Source of the DNA: Clostridia bacterium
GTDB lineage: Bacteria; Bacillota; Clostridia; Oscillospirales; Acutalibacteraceae
Assembly (NCBI GenBank): GCA_017624675.1
Contig: JAGAMO010000001.1
Coordinates: 92,633-156,632 of the forward strand
Direction of reading: 5' to 3'
Length of the DNA stretch: 64,000 bases
Positions 25,889-35,816 of the stretch are shown here, piece by piece; the first letter of the stretch is position 1, and each line of letters starts with the position of its first letter. The position numbers were made by a program, and so were the translations under genes. Below the pieces are notes generated by a model, which searched no databases, had not been told where the DNA came from, and saw only the letters and a program-made list of their open reading frames with translations.

Positions 25889-27094
25889 ATGGTTAATGAT
25901 TTGATTATAGTTGGCGGCGGTGCTTCAGGACTTTGCGCTGCAGTATATTTTAAGCAAAAATACCCAAACTCTACTGTGCGTATTTTAGAAGCTTTACCGC
26001 GTGTTGGTAAGAAACTAGCACTAACGGGCAACGGCAGATGCAACATTACAAATAAAAACATAAATCTTTCCCGCTATCACGGGAAAGATACTGAATTTTG
26101 CCGATATGCCCTAGATAAATATGATGTGGGTTTCACAAAAGAGTTTTTTGAGAAAATCGGTGTCGAGATTATATTTGAAGAGGACAAGGCTTATCCGTCT
26201 TCTTTTCAAGCCTCATCCGTTGTTGACTGTTTAAGATTTGCTTGTGATGAATTGGGTGTTATTACACACACCGAAACCCCTGTTACTGATATTCAAATCT
26301 CAAATGGTAATTATAGAGTTATATCAAATCAAATGAGTTTTTTAAGCAAAAATCTAATAATTGCAACGGGCGGTCTAGCAGGTGGTGAGAGGCTTGGTTG
26401 TGACGGAAAAATGTTTAATATTCTTAAAAAAGCCGATTTTAAAGTTGCACCTCAAAAGCCTACAATCGTTCAAATTAAAACCGAAACAGATATTGTTAAA
26501 CAATTAAAGGGTATTAAAATTAATGCTGTGGCAAAACTCGGCTCTCGCAGTGATTTTGGCGAAGTTTTGTTTTGTGATTACGGTCTTTCGGGTCCCGCAA
26601 TCCTTCAAATCTCACGAGAAGCGTCATACTTAGACAAACCGCAAATTACACTTGATATTATTCCTGATATCAATTTTAACGAGCTTTGCGAACTTTTAAC
26701 CAATCGTGTAAACAGTCTTAAAGAGCGCACTTTAGATGAGTTTTTTACAGGTATGCTTCAAAAACGTGTTGGTCAAGTGTTGTTAAAGCAAATCGGTTGC
26801 AAACTTATTGAAAAGGTTTCAACTCTTGATATAAAGAAAATCAAGGCTTTGGCGGCTATTATGAAAAAGTGGGAGTTTGCAGTTACGGGCACAACAGGTT
26901 TTTCTAACGCTCAGGCAACTGCGGGTGGACTTGCTACAAAAGAATTTAATAACGAAACAATGGAGAATAAATCAACCAATAACCTTTACTGTATAGGTGA
27001 AATTTTAGATGTTGACGGTGATTGCGGCGGCTTTAATTTGCAATGGGCTTGGAGCTCCGCTTTTTGTGCTGTTGATGCCTTAAGGAATGTATAA
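25889..27094 (+). CDS. HI0933-family FAD-dependent oxidoreductase
   Basis: 401 residues. The N-terminal dinucleotide-binding motif IIVGGGASGLCAAVYF binds FAD; the family signature GNGRCNITN follows near residue 50, and the C-terminal TGTTGFSNAQATAGG and GEILDVDGDCGGFNLQWAWSS segments are typical of HI0933/BaiN-like flavoproteins. The biological substrate is generally unknown. It overlaps the next flavoprotein by one base (TAATG), so the two are probably made together. Confidence 0.88.
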   Translation: MVNDLIIVGGGASGLCAAVYFKQKYPNSTVRILEALPRVGKKLALTGNGRCNITNKNINLSRYHGKDTEFCRYALDKYDVGFTKEFFEKIGVEIIFEEDKAYPSSFQASSVVDCLRFACDELGVITHTETPVTDIQISNGNYRVISNQMSFLSKNLIIATGGLAGGERLGCDGKMFNILKKADFKVAPQKPTIVQIKTETDIVKQLKGIKINAVAKLGSRSDFGEVLFCDYGLSGPAILQISREASYLDKPQITLDIIPDINFNELCELLTNRVNSLKERTLDEFFTGMLQKRVGQVLLKQIGCKLIEKVSTLDIKKIKALAAIMKKWEFAVTGTTGFSNAQATAGGLATKEFNNETMENKSTNNLYCIGEILDVDGDCGGFNLQWAWSSAFCAVDALRNV

Positions 27095-28656
27095 TGTTAC
27101 TGATAAATAATTTGAATTTGCCGCTTGATACGGATTTTCAAAACTTGAAACCGAGTCTGGAAAAAACACTTAAATGCAAACTGAAAGAGGTTAAACTATA
27201 CCGAAAATCTGTTGACGCGAGAAGAAAACAAGATGTGCATTTTTGTTGCTCGGTTTTGGTTTCAAACGATAATGAGGATAAGATTTTAAAATTCAATAAG
27301 AATGCTATGCCTTATACCGAAAAGGAATATGTATGGCAAAAGTGTGATAAAATTCCAAATAATAGACCTGTCGTTGTGGGTTTTGGCCCTGCTGGTATGT
27401 TTTGTGCTTTAACTCTGGCACGTGCAGGTCTTAAACCACTCGTTATTGAGCGTGGCGGCAGTGTTGACGAGCGTACAAAGGCTGTAAAAGATTTTTTCAG
27501 TGGCGAAAAGCTTGACCCCGAAAACAACGTCCAATTTGGCGAGGGCGGAGCTGGTACTTTTTCTGACGGAAAACTTACAACGGGTATTAAAAATCCGAGA
27601 GCCAAGACGGTTATCAAGGTGTTAAACCAAATGGGTGCTAAGGATAATATTCTAACCGATGCAAAACCTCATATTGGCACTGACATTTTAGTTAGCGTTG
27701 TAAAAAACATACGAAAAGAAATAATTTCTCTCGGCGGCGAAATTTTATTTAACACAAGGCTAGATGATATTGAAATTGCTGACGGAAAGATTGTTTCTAT
27801 TACTGCAAATGCCAATAAAATTCCTTGTGATACAGTTGTTTTAGCAACGGGTCATTCTGCAAGGGATACCTATAAAATGATTTTATGCAAGGGTGCTGAT
27901 ATGGTACAAAAGCCCTTTGCGGTGGGTGTTAGAATAGAACATTTACAGACTGATATTAACAAGGCCTTATACGGCGAATTTCATAATCATAAAAACCTTA
28001 GTGCTGCTGACTATAAATTGGCTACCCATTTAGAAAACGGCAGGGGAGTTTATACATTTTGTATGTGCCCCGGAGGCGAGGTTATAAATGCTTCAAGCCA
28101 CTTGGGTGGTATTGCAGTGAACGGAATGAGTAACAGCAAACGTGATGCTGAGAATGCAAACAGCGCCGTCTTAGTTGGTGTTGAGCCGTCAGATTTTCCG
28201 TCAAGCGATATTCTTGCCGGATGCGAGCTACAAGAAAAAATAGAAAAAGCGGCATATAGTATTGGCGAAGGCGCTGTGCCTATCAATACAGTTGGCAACT
28301 TTGTTTTTGGCAAAGAATTTAAAATTGGCAGGGTAAAGCCATCTGTTAAACCAAGCTATGTTTATGCGGATTTCACTAAAATTCTCCCTCAGTTTGTTTG
28401 TGAAAGTTTAAAAGAGGGAATCAAAAACTTTGGCAAAAAAATATCGGGTTTTGATGACTGTGAGGCAATTTTAACAGCACCTGAAACGAGAAGTTCTGCA
28501 CCTGTGAGAATACTCAGAAGCGATGATTTCCAAAGTAATTTAAAAGGAATTTATCCTTGTGGTGAGGGCGCTGGGTATGCGGGAGGAATCGTATCCGCCG
28601 CAGTTGATGGTATGACTGTTGCCGAGAAAATCATTGAGAATTTAAATACAAATTGA
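27094..28656 (+). CDS. NAD(P)/FAD-dependent dehydrogenase (COG2509-like)
   Basis: 520 residues. A small N-terminal domain (about 1-85, with KVELYRKSVDARRK-like features) precedes an FAD-binding core VVGFGPAGMFCALTLARAG (about 92-110). Segments VQFGEGGAGTFSDGKL, MCPGGEVINASS and the C-terminal GEGAGYAGGIVSAAVDG match the uncharacterised FAD-dependent dehydrogenases common in Clostridia. The paired arrangement with an HI0933-type protein hints at a shared redox role, but this is inference. A terminator follows directly, placed inside the 3' end of the opposite gene. Confidence 0.85.
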   Translation: MLLINNLNLPLDTDFQNLKPSLEKTLKCKLKEVKLYRKSVDARRKQDVHFCCSVLVSNDNEDKILKFNKNAMPYTEKEYVWQKCDKIPNNRPVVVGFGPAGMFCALTLARAGLKPLVIERGGSVDERTKAVKDFFSGEKLDPENNVQFGEGGAGTFSDGKLTTGIKNPRAKTVIKVLNQMGAKDNILTDAKPHIGTDILVSVVKNIRKEIISLGGEILFNTRLDDIEIADGKIVSITANANKIPCDTVVLATGHSARDTYKMILCKGADMVQKPFAVGVRIEHLQTDINKALYGEFHNHKNLSAADYKLATHLENGRGVYTFCMCPGGEVINASSHLGGIAVNGMSNSKRDAENANSAVLVGVEPSDFPSSDILAGCELQEKIEKAAYSIGEGAVPINTVGNFVFGKEFKIGRVKPSVKPSYVYADFTKILPQFVCESLKEGIKNFGKKISGFDDCEAILTAPETRSSAPVRILRSDDFQSNLKGIYPCGEGAGYAGGIVSAAVDGMTVAEKIIENLNTN

Positions 28657-29176
28657 CTGGGGACAACGGGTCTATACAGTAGTAAAATGCTGTGTCAAAA
28701 TCCGTTGTCTTTTTTTGTGTTTTTTCAAAATTTAACTGAATATAGACGGTTTTCGTATTTAAAGATTTTAGCATAATACCGCCGAGTGTTCCAACCAATT
28801 TTTTGAGTATTTTGTCGGGTTTGAATTTTGATTTAATAATAATTTTTTCTTTTAAGATATACATTTTAAGAAATTCACTTTTTCTTGCAATATTTAGTAA
28901 AATGCAGGTAAGAATTTTTTGATTTACAAGGTAATTTCCCTTAATATGAAGATTGTAATTAAATTTTTTATAGAATATTACTGCATTAAAAAGTTCACTG
29001 CAAAATTCTTCTAAATTGAGTGGGGATATATTATCGGAAATTGTCGCCTCAAATTCATAAATTTTTCTCAAATTATCTAAATATTTTGGCTTAATACTAT
29101 CTTTTAATATCAGCTTTTGGTATATTAAACGCAGAGAGTTAGCGTACATCTCTAATTTATTTGGGTAATATATCAA
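28631..29176 (-). CDS. Hypothetical protein, possibly a degenerate histidine-kinase-like domain
   Basis: About 181 residues; a TTG start at 29176 is preferred because TGAGGTG lies six bases upstream, though that GTG (29185) is also in frame. Unusually rich in K, I, L, N and Y. A helical first half, then LTCILLNIARKS resembling the N-box helix of HATPase domains, then a strand-rich end. The ATP-lid glycine motifs are not convincing, so if it derives from a sensor kinase it has lost nucleotide binding. No family is recognised. Its 3' end overlaps the flavoprotein by 26 bases and contains that gene's terminator. Confidence 0.5.
   Translation of the reverse strand: MIYYPNKLEMYANSLRLIYQKLILKDSIKPKYLDNLRKIYEFEATISDNISPLNLEEFCSELFNAVIFYKKFNYNLHIKGNYLVNQKILTCILLNIARKSEFLKMYILKEKIIIKSKFKPDKILKKLVGTLGGIMLKSLNTKTVYIQLNFEKTQKKTTDFDTAFYYCIDPLSPVNLYLNSQ
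28662..28717 (+). terminator. Terminator after the COG2509-like flavoprotein
   Basis: GACAACGG (28662-28669) pairs with CCGTTGTC (28702-28709), followed by eight T. The interior can form a smaller stem (ACAG with CTGT). It lies within the 3' end of the opposite-strand gene. Confidence 0.7.
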
Positions 29177-29254
29177 TTTTAACACCTCAAATTACATATA
29201 TATTATGCCAATATACAAAAAATAAAAATGATATTAAAATTTGTCATAAATTAC

Positions 29255-29283
29255 TTGCAAAAAAATTAACAATCGGTTATAAT
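29255..29283 (+). promoter_or_regulatory. Sigma-A promoter for gap
   Basis: TTGCAA (29255-29260) and TATAAT (29278-29283) with a 17-base spacer; the AGGAGGTT ribosome site follows about 20 bases later. Strong, as expected for a glycolytic gene. Confidence 0.85.
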
Positions 29284-29313
29284 ATTTAAAGAAAATTTTA
29301 GGAGGTTATTCCA

Positions 29314-30324
29314 ATGGTTAAAGTTGCTATTAATGGTTTTGGCCGCATCGGTCGTCTTGCATTCCGCCAGATGTTCGGTGCAGAGGGTTATGAGGTTGTT
29401 GCTATTAATGACCTTACCAGCCCCAAAATGCTCGCTCACTTATTAAAGTACGACTCTGCTCAGGGCAGATATGCTCTTGCTGACACTGTTGTTGCAGGTG
29501 AGGACAGCATCACTGTTGACGGTAAAACAATCAAGATTTATGCTGAGAAAGACGCTAAGGACCTTCCTTGGGGCGAAATCGGCGTAGACGTTGTTTTAGA
29601 GTGCACAGGTTTCTATTGTTCTAAAGAAAAGTCACAGGCTCACATTGATGCCGGTGCTAAAAAGGTTGTTATCTCTGCTCCTGCAGGTTCTGACCTTAAG
29701 ACTATCGTTTACAGCGTAAACGAGCAGACTCTTTCTGCAGATGATACTATCATCTCTGCTGCATCTTGCACAACCAACTGCTTGGCTCCTATGGCTGCTA
29801 CTTTGAATAAGTATGCTCCTATCCAGAGCGGTATCATGACCACTGTTCATGCTTGGACAGGCGACCAGATGGTTCTTGACGGTCCTCACAGAAAGGGTGA
29901 CCTTCGTCGTGCACGTGCTGCTGCTTGCAACATCGTTCCTAACTCTACAGGTGCTGCTAAGGCTATCGGCCTTGTTATCCCTGAGTTAAACGGCAAGCTC
30001 ATCGGTTCTGCTCAGCGTGTTCCTGTTCCTACAGGTTCTACTACCATCCTCGTTGCTGTTGTTAAGGGCAAGGATGTTACCAAAGAGGGCATCAATGCTG
30101 CTATGAAGGCTGCTGCTTCTGATTCCTTCGGTTACACCGAGGAAGAGCTCGTTTCTTCTGACATCATCGGTATCAGATACGGTTCTTTATTCGATGCTAC
30201 TCAGACAATGGTTACTAAGATTGACGACGATACCTATCAGGTACAGGTTGTTTCTTGGTATGATAACGAGAACAGCTACACCAGCCAGATGGTTCGTACA
30301 ATTAAGTACTTCGCTGAAATCTAA
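29314..30324 (+). CDS. gap: Glyceraldehyde-3-phosphate dehydrogenase, type I
   Basis: 336 residues, phosphorylating NAD-dependent enzyme of glycolysis. NAD-binding [16 protein letters not shown] at the N-terminus and catalytic C152 in [12 protein letters not shown]. Codon choice is more biased than in neighbours (frequent GCT, CTT, GGT and AAG), as is usual for a highly expressed gene. It is monocistronic: its own promoter and a strong terminator frame it. Confidence 0.97.
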   Translation: MVKVAINGFGRIGRLAFRQMFGAEGYEVVAINDLTSPKMLAHLLKYDSAQGRYALADTVVAGEDSITVDGKTIKIYAEKDAKDLPWGEIGVDVVLECTGFYCSKEKSQAHIDAGAKKVVISAPAGSDLKTIVYSVNEQTLSADDTIISAASCTTNCLAPMAATLNKYAPIQSGIMTTVHAWTGDQMVLDGPHRKGDLRRARAAACNIVPNSTGAAKAIGLVIPELNGKLIGSAQRVPVPTGSTTILVAVVKGKDVTKEGINAAMKAAASDSFGYTEEELVSSDIIGIRYGSLFDATQTMVTKIDDDTYQVQVVSWYDNENSYTSQMVRTIKYFAEI

Positions 30325-30342
30325 TAACAATAATCGTTATAT

Positions 30343-30375
30343 AAAAAACAGACATCTTACGATGTCTGTTTTTTT
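30343..30375. terminator. Terminator after gap
   Basis: ACAGACATC (30348-30356), loop TTAC, GATGTCTGT (30361-30369), then T to 30375; the A run before the stem makes it usable from the converging ABC exporter gene as well. Confidence 0.88.
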
Positions 30376-30378
30376 GGT

Positions 30379-32142
30379 TTAGGTTAATTTGTTTGCCATT
30401 TCATAGAATTTATAGTAAATTCCTTTTTTATCCATTAAGGCTTCGTGGTTGCCTTCTTCAACAATTCCATCTTCGGTCAAAACCAAAATGCGGTCGGCAT
30501 TGCGAATTGTTGAAAGTCTATGTGCTATTGTAAGGGTTGTTCTGCCCTCGCTCAAGCGTTCTAAAGATTTAGCAACGATTAACTCGCTTTCGTTATCAAG
30601 AGCGCTTGTAGCCTCATCTAAAATGATAATAGGGGGATTTTTTAGGAAAACACGGGCAATGCTTATTCTTTGCTTTTGTCCGCCCGAGAGTTTAACACCC
30701 CGTTCGCCGACATAGGTGTGATAACCGTCTTTAAGTTCACGGATAAACTCATCAGCACCCGCTTTTTTGGCGGCATCTATAATTTCTTCTTCGGTGGCGT
30801 CGGGTCTGCCATAGGCAATATTTTCGTATACAGTTCCCGAGAACAGATAAACATCCTGTTGAACAATGCCAATATTATTTCTCAAAGATTTTAACGTATA
30901 CGCTTTAACATTCTCACCGTCAAGGGTAATTTCACCGTTAGTAATTTCATAAAAACGGGGGATAAGGTTGCAAAGTGTTGTTTTGCCGCCACCCGATGGA
31001 CCGACTAAAGCCACCTTTTCACCGCTTTTTATATTGAGATTTAAATTTGTGAAAACTGTGTTAATTTCACCTGAATATTTAAAATCAACATTTTTAAATT
31101 CAATGTTGCCTTTGGGGTTAATAAGCGGTTTTGCATTAGGCTCGTCAAATATTTCAACATCAGAGTCCATAATCTGCAAAAATCTTTCAATACCAGTAAG
31201 TCCACGGTTGAATTGTTCGGAAAATTCAATAATACGCCGAACGGTTGTTATAAATGTTGTAACATAAAGAAGATATGCTACAAGGTCACCTGCGTTGATT
31301 TTGCCATCAATTAAGAATAAACTTCCCGCAATGACAACAACGGCATATATAAGACCGTCAAACAGTCTGGTAGAGGTTGAGAAAGCACCCATATATAAAT
31401 ATGAAAGCTTTTTCAGGTCGAAGAATTTTCTGTTATCTTTTTCAAATTTTGCTTCCTCAAGTTCTTCATTTGCAAATGCCTTAACAACACCTTGACCTAA
31501 GAGAGAGTCTTCAATTCGTGCATTCAATTCACCTGTAAGCACTCGGTTTTTGCGGAAGGTTTCTTTCATCTTGCGGCTTAAAAGTCCGCAAACTATAAGC
31601 ATTAAGGGAATTATTGCAAAGATAATAAGTGTTAGCGGAACATTAATGTTTATCAGAATTAAAAATGATGCAATTCCTTTAATAGCCGCAATAAAAAACT
31701 CTTCGGGACAATGGTGTGAAAATTCGGTAACATCAAAAAGGTCATTTGTAATTCGACCCATTATCTGACCAACCTTTGTGTTGTCAAAGTAGGTGTAGGA
31801 AAGTTTGTGCAAGTGACTGTAAGCGTCACGCCGCATTTGTGTTTCTATTTTCACGCCCATAACATGACCTGCATACGCCATATAGTAATAAGCGGCAGAG
31901 TCAATAAGACGAAGCGTGATATAAAGTCCGCCAATTTTTAATACATAGGCAACAGTAAGAGTTGCAAATCCATCAATACCTGCATTAGTGATTTCTCTCA
32001 TAATGAGTGGTAATACAATTTCGCAAACTGTTGTAAGCGCCGCGCAAACAAGGTCTATTACAACTGTTACAACGTTGTTTTTATAATAAGGCAAAAACCT
32101 TTTTATAAGGATGCTTGTTTTATATTGTCTGTCATTTTTCAT
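30379..32142 (-). CDS. ABC exporter, fused membrane and ATPase half-transporter
   Basis: 587 residues: six membrane helices (about 1-320, type IV exporter fold) then an ATP-binding domain with Walker A GPSGGGKTT (near 380), signature LSGGQKQR (near 485) and Walker B IIILDEATSALD. This is the MsbA/BmrA-like layout of a homodimeric exporter of lipids, peptides or drugs; the substrate cannot be told. It lies just downstream of the pyr operon terminator, with GAGG as ribosome site directly after the hairpin, and I see no promoter of its own, so it may depend on read-through. Confidence 0.9.
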   Translation of the reverse strand: MKNDRQYKTSILIKRFLPYYKNNVVTVVIDLVCAALTTVCEIVLPLIMREITNAGIDGFATLTVAYVLKIGGLYITLRLIDSAAYYYMAYAGHVMGVKIETQMRRDAYSHLHKLSYTYFDNTKVGQIMGRITNDLFDVTEFSHHCPEEFFIAAIKGIASFLILININVPLTLIIFAIIPLMLIVCGLLSRKMKETFRKNRVLTGELNARIEDSLLGQGVVKAFANEELEEAKFEKDNRKFFDLKKLSYLYMGAFSTSTRLFDGLIYAVVVIAGSLFLIDGKINAGDLVAYLLYVTTFITTVRRIIEFSEQFNRGLTGIERFLQIMDSDVEIFDEPNAKPLINPKGNIEFKNVDFKYSGEINTVFTNLNLNIKSGEKVALVGPSGGGKTTLCNLIPRFYEITNGEITLDGENVKAYTLKSLRNNIGIVQQDVYLFSGTVYENIAYGRPDATEEEIIDAAKKAGADEFIRELKDGYHTYVGERGVKLSGGQKQRISIARVFLKNPPIIILDEATSALDNESELIVAKSLERLSEGRTTLTIAHRLSTIRNADRILVLTEDGIVEEGNHEALMDKKGIYYKFYEMANKLT

Positions 32143-32153
32143 ATAAAAACCTC

Positions 32154-32177
32154 AAAGGCACCGAAGCGGTGCCTTTT
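32154..32177 (-). terminator. Terminator at the end of the pyr operon
   Basis: Arms AAAGGCACCG (32154-32163) and CGGTGCCTTT (32167-32176). Read on the - strand, the stem is followed by TTTGAGGTTTTT, which also carries the ABC exporter's ribosome site, so termination may be incomplete. Confidence 0.7.
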
Positions 32178-32186
32178 AAAATAAAA

Positions 32187-32603
32187 CTATTTTGCTTCTG
32201 CTTCACAGTAAAGACATCTGTAAACACGCTTTTCGGGGTCGGAAAGGGTGAAAATCTGTTCAAGCTCTTGCTCGGTTGTTGTGATACAGCGTGGGTTTTT
32301 ACACTTGATTACATTAACAAGTCTTTGAGGCAATTCAATGGACTTTTTTTCCACAATTTTGCCGTCTTTGATTATATTAACGGTTATATCGGGGTCAACA
32401 TAACCTAAAATATCGGTATTAACCTCAAATTCGGTATCAATTTTAATAATGTCCTTAATTCCTGTCTTGCGGCTTGGAACATTCTTAATAAGTGCAACCG
32501 AAGCGTCCAGAGAGTCTAAATTCAAAAGCTCATAAATCATCATGCCTTTTTTAGCAGTGATGTGGTCAATTACAATTCCGTTTTTAATTGAATCAATATT
32601 CAT
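32187..32603 (-). CDS. pyrI: Aspartate carbamoyltransferase regulatory chain
   Basis: 138 residues. The N-terminal part binds allosteric nucleotides; the C-terminal zinc domain contacts the catalytic chain and has the four ligands C101, C106, C130 and C133 (C-x4-C ... C-x2-C). PyrI confers feedback control by CTP/UTP in enzymes that carry it. It starts 1 base after the pyrB stop and is the last gene of the operon. Confidence 0.95.
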   Translation of the reverse strand: MNIDSIKNGIVIDHITAKKGMMIYELLNLDSLDASVALIKNVPSRKTGIKDIIKIDTEFEVNTDILGYVDPDITVNIIKDGKIVEKKSIELPQRLVNVIKCKNPRCITTTEQELEQIFTLSDPEKRVYRCLYCEAEAK

Positions 32604-32604
32604 T

Positions 32605-33516
32605 TTATTTAACCTCCAAAAGCTTTAGAATTAACGCCATACGCATATATTTGCCGTTGAGAACCTGGTCGAAATAACACGCTCTTGGGTCTTTGTCGAT
32701 TGCAACGCTAATTTCATTAACACGGGGTAGCGGATGCAAAATTATAAGGTCAGATTTTGCATTGTCAAGCTTTTCGGGTGTTAAAATGTAAGTATCTCTA
32801 AGTCTTAAATATTCCTCTTCATTAAAGAAACGCTCTTGCTGAACGCGAGTCATATATAAAATATCAAGTTCGGGCATAGCCTCCTGCAAATCGGCGGTTT
32901 CGGTAAAACCAATTCCTTTAGCTGTTAGAATATCCTTAATGTATTGAGGTAAAACAAGCTCTTTTGGAGAAATTAAAACGAAGTTCACATTTTTATAACG
33001 GCTGAGTGCCGCAATAAGTGAGTGAACGGTTCTGCCGAACTTAAGGTCACCGCAAAAACCGACAGTCAGGTTATTAAAGCGACCTTTTTTGCGGCGAATT
33101 GTAAGTAAATCTGCCAATGTTTGCGTGGGGTGGTTATGACCGCCGTCACCTGCATTTATAACAGGAATACTTGCATTCAAAGAAGCAACAAGAGGAGCGC
33201 CTTCTTTGGGGTGACGCATTGCGATTATATCAGCATAGCAGCTAACAACCTTTGCAGTATCGGCAACGCTTTCGCCCTTGGAAGCAGATGAACTTTTAGC
33301 TTCGCTAAAGCCTAAAACGTGACCGCCAAGCTCATACATAGCGGCTTCAAAGCTAAGTCTTGTACGGGTTGAAGGCTCAAAGAAAAGAGTAGCAAGTTTT
33401 TTACCCTCGCACTTGTGAGCATATTTCTGCGGATTTTCAATAATATCGTCCGCAGTGTTGAGGAGTTCGTCAAGCTCTTCGGTGGATAATTCTAAAATGT
33501 CAATTAGACTTCTCAT
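32605..33516 (-). CDS. pyrB: Aspartate carbamoyltransferase catalytic chain
   Basis: 303 residues, makes N-carbamoyl-L-aspartate. Carbamoyl-phosphate site [15 protein letters not shown] (about 47-61), a second-site loop around [12 protein letters not shown] and HPLPRVNEI near the C-terminus. Together with PyrI it should form the large regulated type of holoenzyme. Lies between pyrE and pyrI. Confidence 0.96.
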   Translation of the reverse strand: MRSLIDILELSTEELDELLNTADDIIENPQKYAHKCEGKKLATLFFEPSTRTRLSFEAAMYELGGHVLGFSEAKSSSASKGESVADTAKVVSCYADIIAMRHPKEGAPLVASLNASIPVINAGDGGHNHPTQTLADLLTIRRKKGRFNNLTVGFCGDLKFGRTVHSLIAALSRYKNVNFVLISPKELVLPQYIKDILTAKGIGFTETADLQEAMPELDILYMTRVQQERFFNEEEYLRLRDTYILTPEKLDNAKSDLIILHPLPRVNEISVAIDKDPRACYFDQVLNGKYMRMALILKLLEVK

Positions 33517-33539
33517 TATTTAAAAATCCTTTCAGTAAT

Positions 33540-34196
33540 TTATGCTTTAGCGCCGTTAACCTCTAAATATTTCTTTATGCGGTCAACATTTTCTTTGTTT
33601 TCGGGGTTTTCCTCTAAGTATTCAATAATGTCATAAACATCAACAACCGAGTAAACGGGGAAACCGTATTCCTCGCCAACCTCAGCCATAGCGCTCTTGT
33701 CAGTTTTGCCTTTTTCCTTGCGGTCAACCATAACAAATGTTGCGGCAACCCTTGTGCCCTTTAAAGAGGAGAGAATAGACATACTTTCTCTGATAGCGGT
33801 ACCTGCTGTGATAACATCTTCAACGATAACGATTTCTTCGCCCTCTTGAGGTTTGTAACCAACAAATACACCGCCTTCGCCGTGGTCTTTTTCCTCTTTG
33901 CGGTTAAAGAAGAAGGGAACATCAAGACCATTTTTAGCTAACGCTACTGCAACGGATACTGCAATCGGGATGCCTTTATAAGCAGGTCCGTAAAGTACAG
34001 TCTTTTTATTGCCAACCTTTTCAAAGTAAGCCTTAGCGTAAAATTCGCCTAATTTACATATTTGTTCGCCGGTTTTAATATCGCCTGCATTGATGAAATA
34101 GGGAATTTTTCTGCCTGATTTAGCAGTGAAATCGCCAAATTTCAAAACACCTGCAGATTCCAAAAACTCTATAAATTCTCTTTTGTAGCTTTCCAT
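33540..34196 (-). CDS. pyrE: Orotate phosphoribosyltransferase
   Basis: 218 residues, joins orotate to PRPP to give OMP. The PRPP-binding motif VIVEDVITAGTAIRESM and the mobile loop FFNRKEEKDHGEGG are clear. It lies 11 bases after pyrF in the operon. Confidence 0.96.
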   Translation of the reverse strand: MESYKREFIEFLESAGVLKFGDFTAKSGRKIPYFINAGDIKTGEQICKLGEFYAKAYFEKVGNKKTVLYGPAYKGIPIAVSVAVALAKNGLDVPFFFNRKEEKDHGEGGVFVGYKPQEGEEIVIVEDVITAGTAIRESMSILSSLKGTRVAATFVMVDRKEKGKTDKSAMAEVGEEYGFPVYSVVDVYDIIEYLEENPENKENVDRIKKYLEVNGAKA

Positions 34197-34207
34197 TTAA
34201 ATTCTCC

Positions 34208-34906
34208 TTAATCGCAAAATTCTGCAACACAACGCTCGTATGCAGCAACGGGGTCAGCGGCGGCTGTAATCGGACGGCCAACAACTATGTAATCACTGCC
34301 GATTTTCTTAGCTTCGGCAGGGGTCATAACACGCTTTTGGTCGCCAATATCGCCATCAGCAAAACGAACACCGGGAGTAACGGTTAAGAAATCTTTACCG
34401 CAAGTGTTGTGTACCTTCTCAGCCTCTAAGGGAGAGCAAACAACACCGTCAAGACCGGCTTTTGCAGCATTTGAAGCGTAATGCATAACAACTTTATCAA
34501 TGGGTTCCTTAATTAAAAGGTCGTTTTCCATTCTTTCCTGGTCGGTGGAAGTAAGCTGAGTAACCGCAATAAGCAAGGGTCTTGTACCGTCGGGACGGGT
34601 AAGACCTTCAAGAGCACCCTCCATCATTGTAATGGTGCCTGCGGCGTGTAAATTTGTCATATCAACATCAAGACGAGATAAAACAGCCATTGACTTTTTA
34701 ACTGTGTTTGGAATATCGTGAAGCTTTAAGTCAAGGAATATTTTATGACCTCTGGCTTTAATTTCTCTTACAATTTCGGGTCCTTCAGCATAGAAAAGCT
34801 CCATACCTATTTTAACGAAAGGTTTTCTGTCTGTGAATAAATCAAGGAAAGAAAATACCTGCTCTTTGCTCGCAAAATCACAAGCAACAATAACGTCCTT
34901 ACCCAT
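34208..34906 (-). CDS. pyrF: Orotidine 5'-phosphate decarboxylase
   Basis: 232 residues, decarboxylates OMP to UMP. VACDFASKEQVFSF at the N-terminus and the catalytic D-x-K-x2-D pattern in FLDLKLHDIPNTVKKS mark the bacterial type 1 family; the C-terminal phosphate loop is IVVGRPITAA. It overlaps pyrD by 8 bases. Confidence 0.96.
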   Translation of the reverse strand: MGKDVIVACDFASKEQVFSFLDLFTDRKPFVKIGMELFYAEGPEIVREIKARGHKIFLDLKLHDIPNTVKKSMAVLSRLDVDMTNLHAAGTITMMEGALEGLTRPDGTRPLLIAVTQLTSTDQERMENDLLIKEPIDKVVMHYASNAAKAGLDGVVCSPLEAEKVHNTCGKDFLTVTPGVRFADGDIGDQKRVMTPAEAKKIGSDYIVVGRPITAAADPVAAYERCVAEFCD

Positions 34907-35816
34907 TGTGTGCGCCTCCTATAATTTCTGATAAACTATTTATTTTATATTTTTCCATAACCTTTGGCAAATCCTCGATGATGTTTTTACAAGCAAAGGG
35001 GTCTACTAAGTTAGCAGCTCCAACCTCAACAGCAGTAGCGCCTGCAAGCATCATTTCAATTACATCCTCGGCAGTGGAAACACCGCCCATTCCGATAATC
35101 GGAATATTTACAGCATTATAAACCTGATAAATCATTCTAAGGGCAACAGGGAAAACAGCAGGTCCTGAAAGACCGCCGAATGTGTTGGCAAGAATTGGTT
35201 TGCGGGTTTTGGGATTAATTCTCATACCTAGCAAGGTATTAATAAGACTTACACCGTCAGCACCCTCGGCCTCGCAAGTTTTTGCGATTTCGGTAATATC
35301 TGTAACATTAGGCGAAAGCTTAATGATTACGGGTTTATTTGTAATCTTTTTAACAGCCTTGGTAACAGCTGCAACATTTTTAGGGTCGGTGCCAAATGCC
35401 AAACCGCCGCCGTGAACATTGGGGCAGGAAACATTAATCTCAAACCAACCAATTTGCTCTTCGGCGTCTAATTTTTCGCAAGTATAAGCATAATCCTCAA
35501 CCGAAAATCCGCTGACATTTGCCATTACAGGCTTTTTAAAGCAAGATTTAAGTCTTGGTAACTCTTCACTGATTACCTTATCAACACCGGGGTTTTGAAG
35601 ACCGACAGAGTTAAGCATTCCTGATGGTGTTTCAGCAATTCTAGGTGTTGGGTTGCCAAAACGGGGGTCCTTGGTGGTGCCTTTAAAGGAAAAGGTGCCA
35701 AGCATATTAATGTCATAATTATAAGCAAATTCATAACCGAAACCGAATGTGCCACTTGCAGGGATAATCGGGTTATCAATTTGAATGCCGCAAAGGTCAA
35801 CTTTTGTGTTTACCAT
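34899..35816 (-). CDS. pyrD: Dihydroorotate dehydrogenase, NAD-linked catalytic subunit (PyrDB)
   Basis: 305 residues, FMN-binding barrel. IPASGTFGFGYEF at the N-terminus and the catalytic cysteine in INVSCPNVHGGG identify the class 1B form, which works with PyrK to pass electrons to NAD+. FMN-phosphate contacts are in the C-terminal GMGGVSTAEDVIEM. It overlaps pyrK by 7 bases, consistent with a two-subunit enzyme. Confidence 0.96.
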   Translation of the reverse strand: MVNTKVDLCGIQIDNPIIPASGTFGFGYEFAYNYDINMLGTFSFKGTTKDPRFGNPTPRIAETPSGMLNSVGLQNPGVDKVISEELPRLKSCFKKPVMANVSGFSVEDYAYTCEKLDAEEQIGWFEINVSCPNVHGGGLAFGTDPKNVAAVTKAVKKITNKPVIIKLSPNVTDITEIAKTCEAEGADGVSLINTLLGMRINPKTRKPILANTFGGLSGPAVFPVALRMIYQVYNAVNIPIIGMGGVSTAEDVIEMMLAGATAVEVGAANLVDPFACKNIIEDLPKVMEKYKINSLSEIIGGAHNG

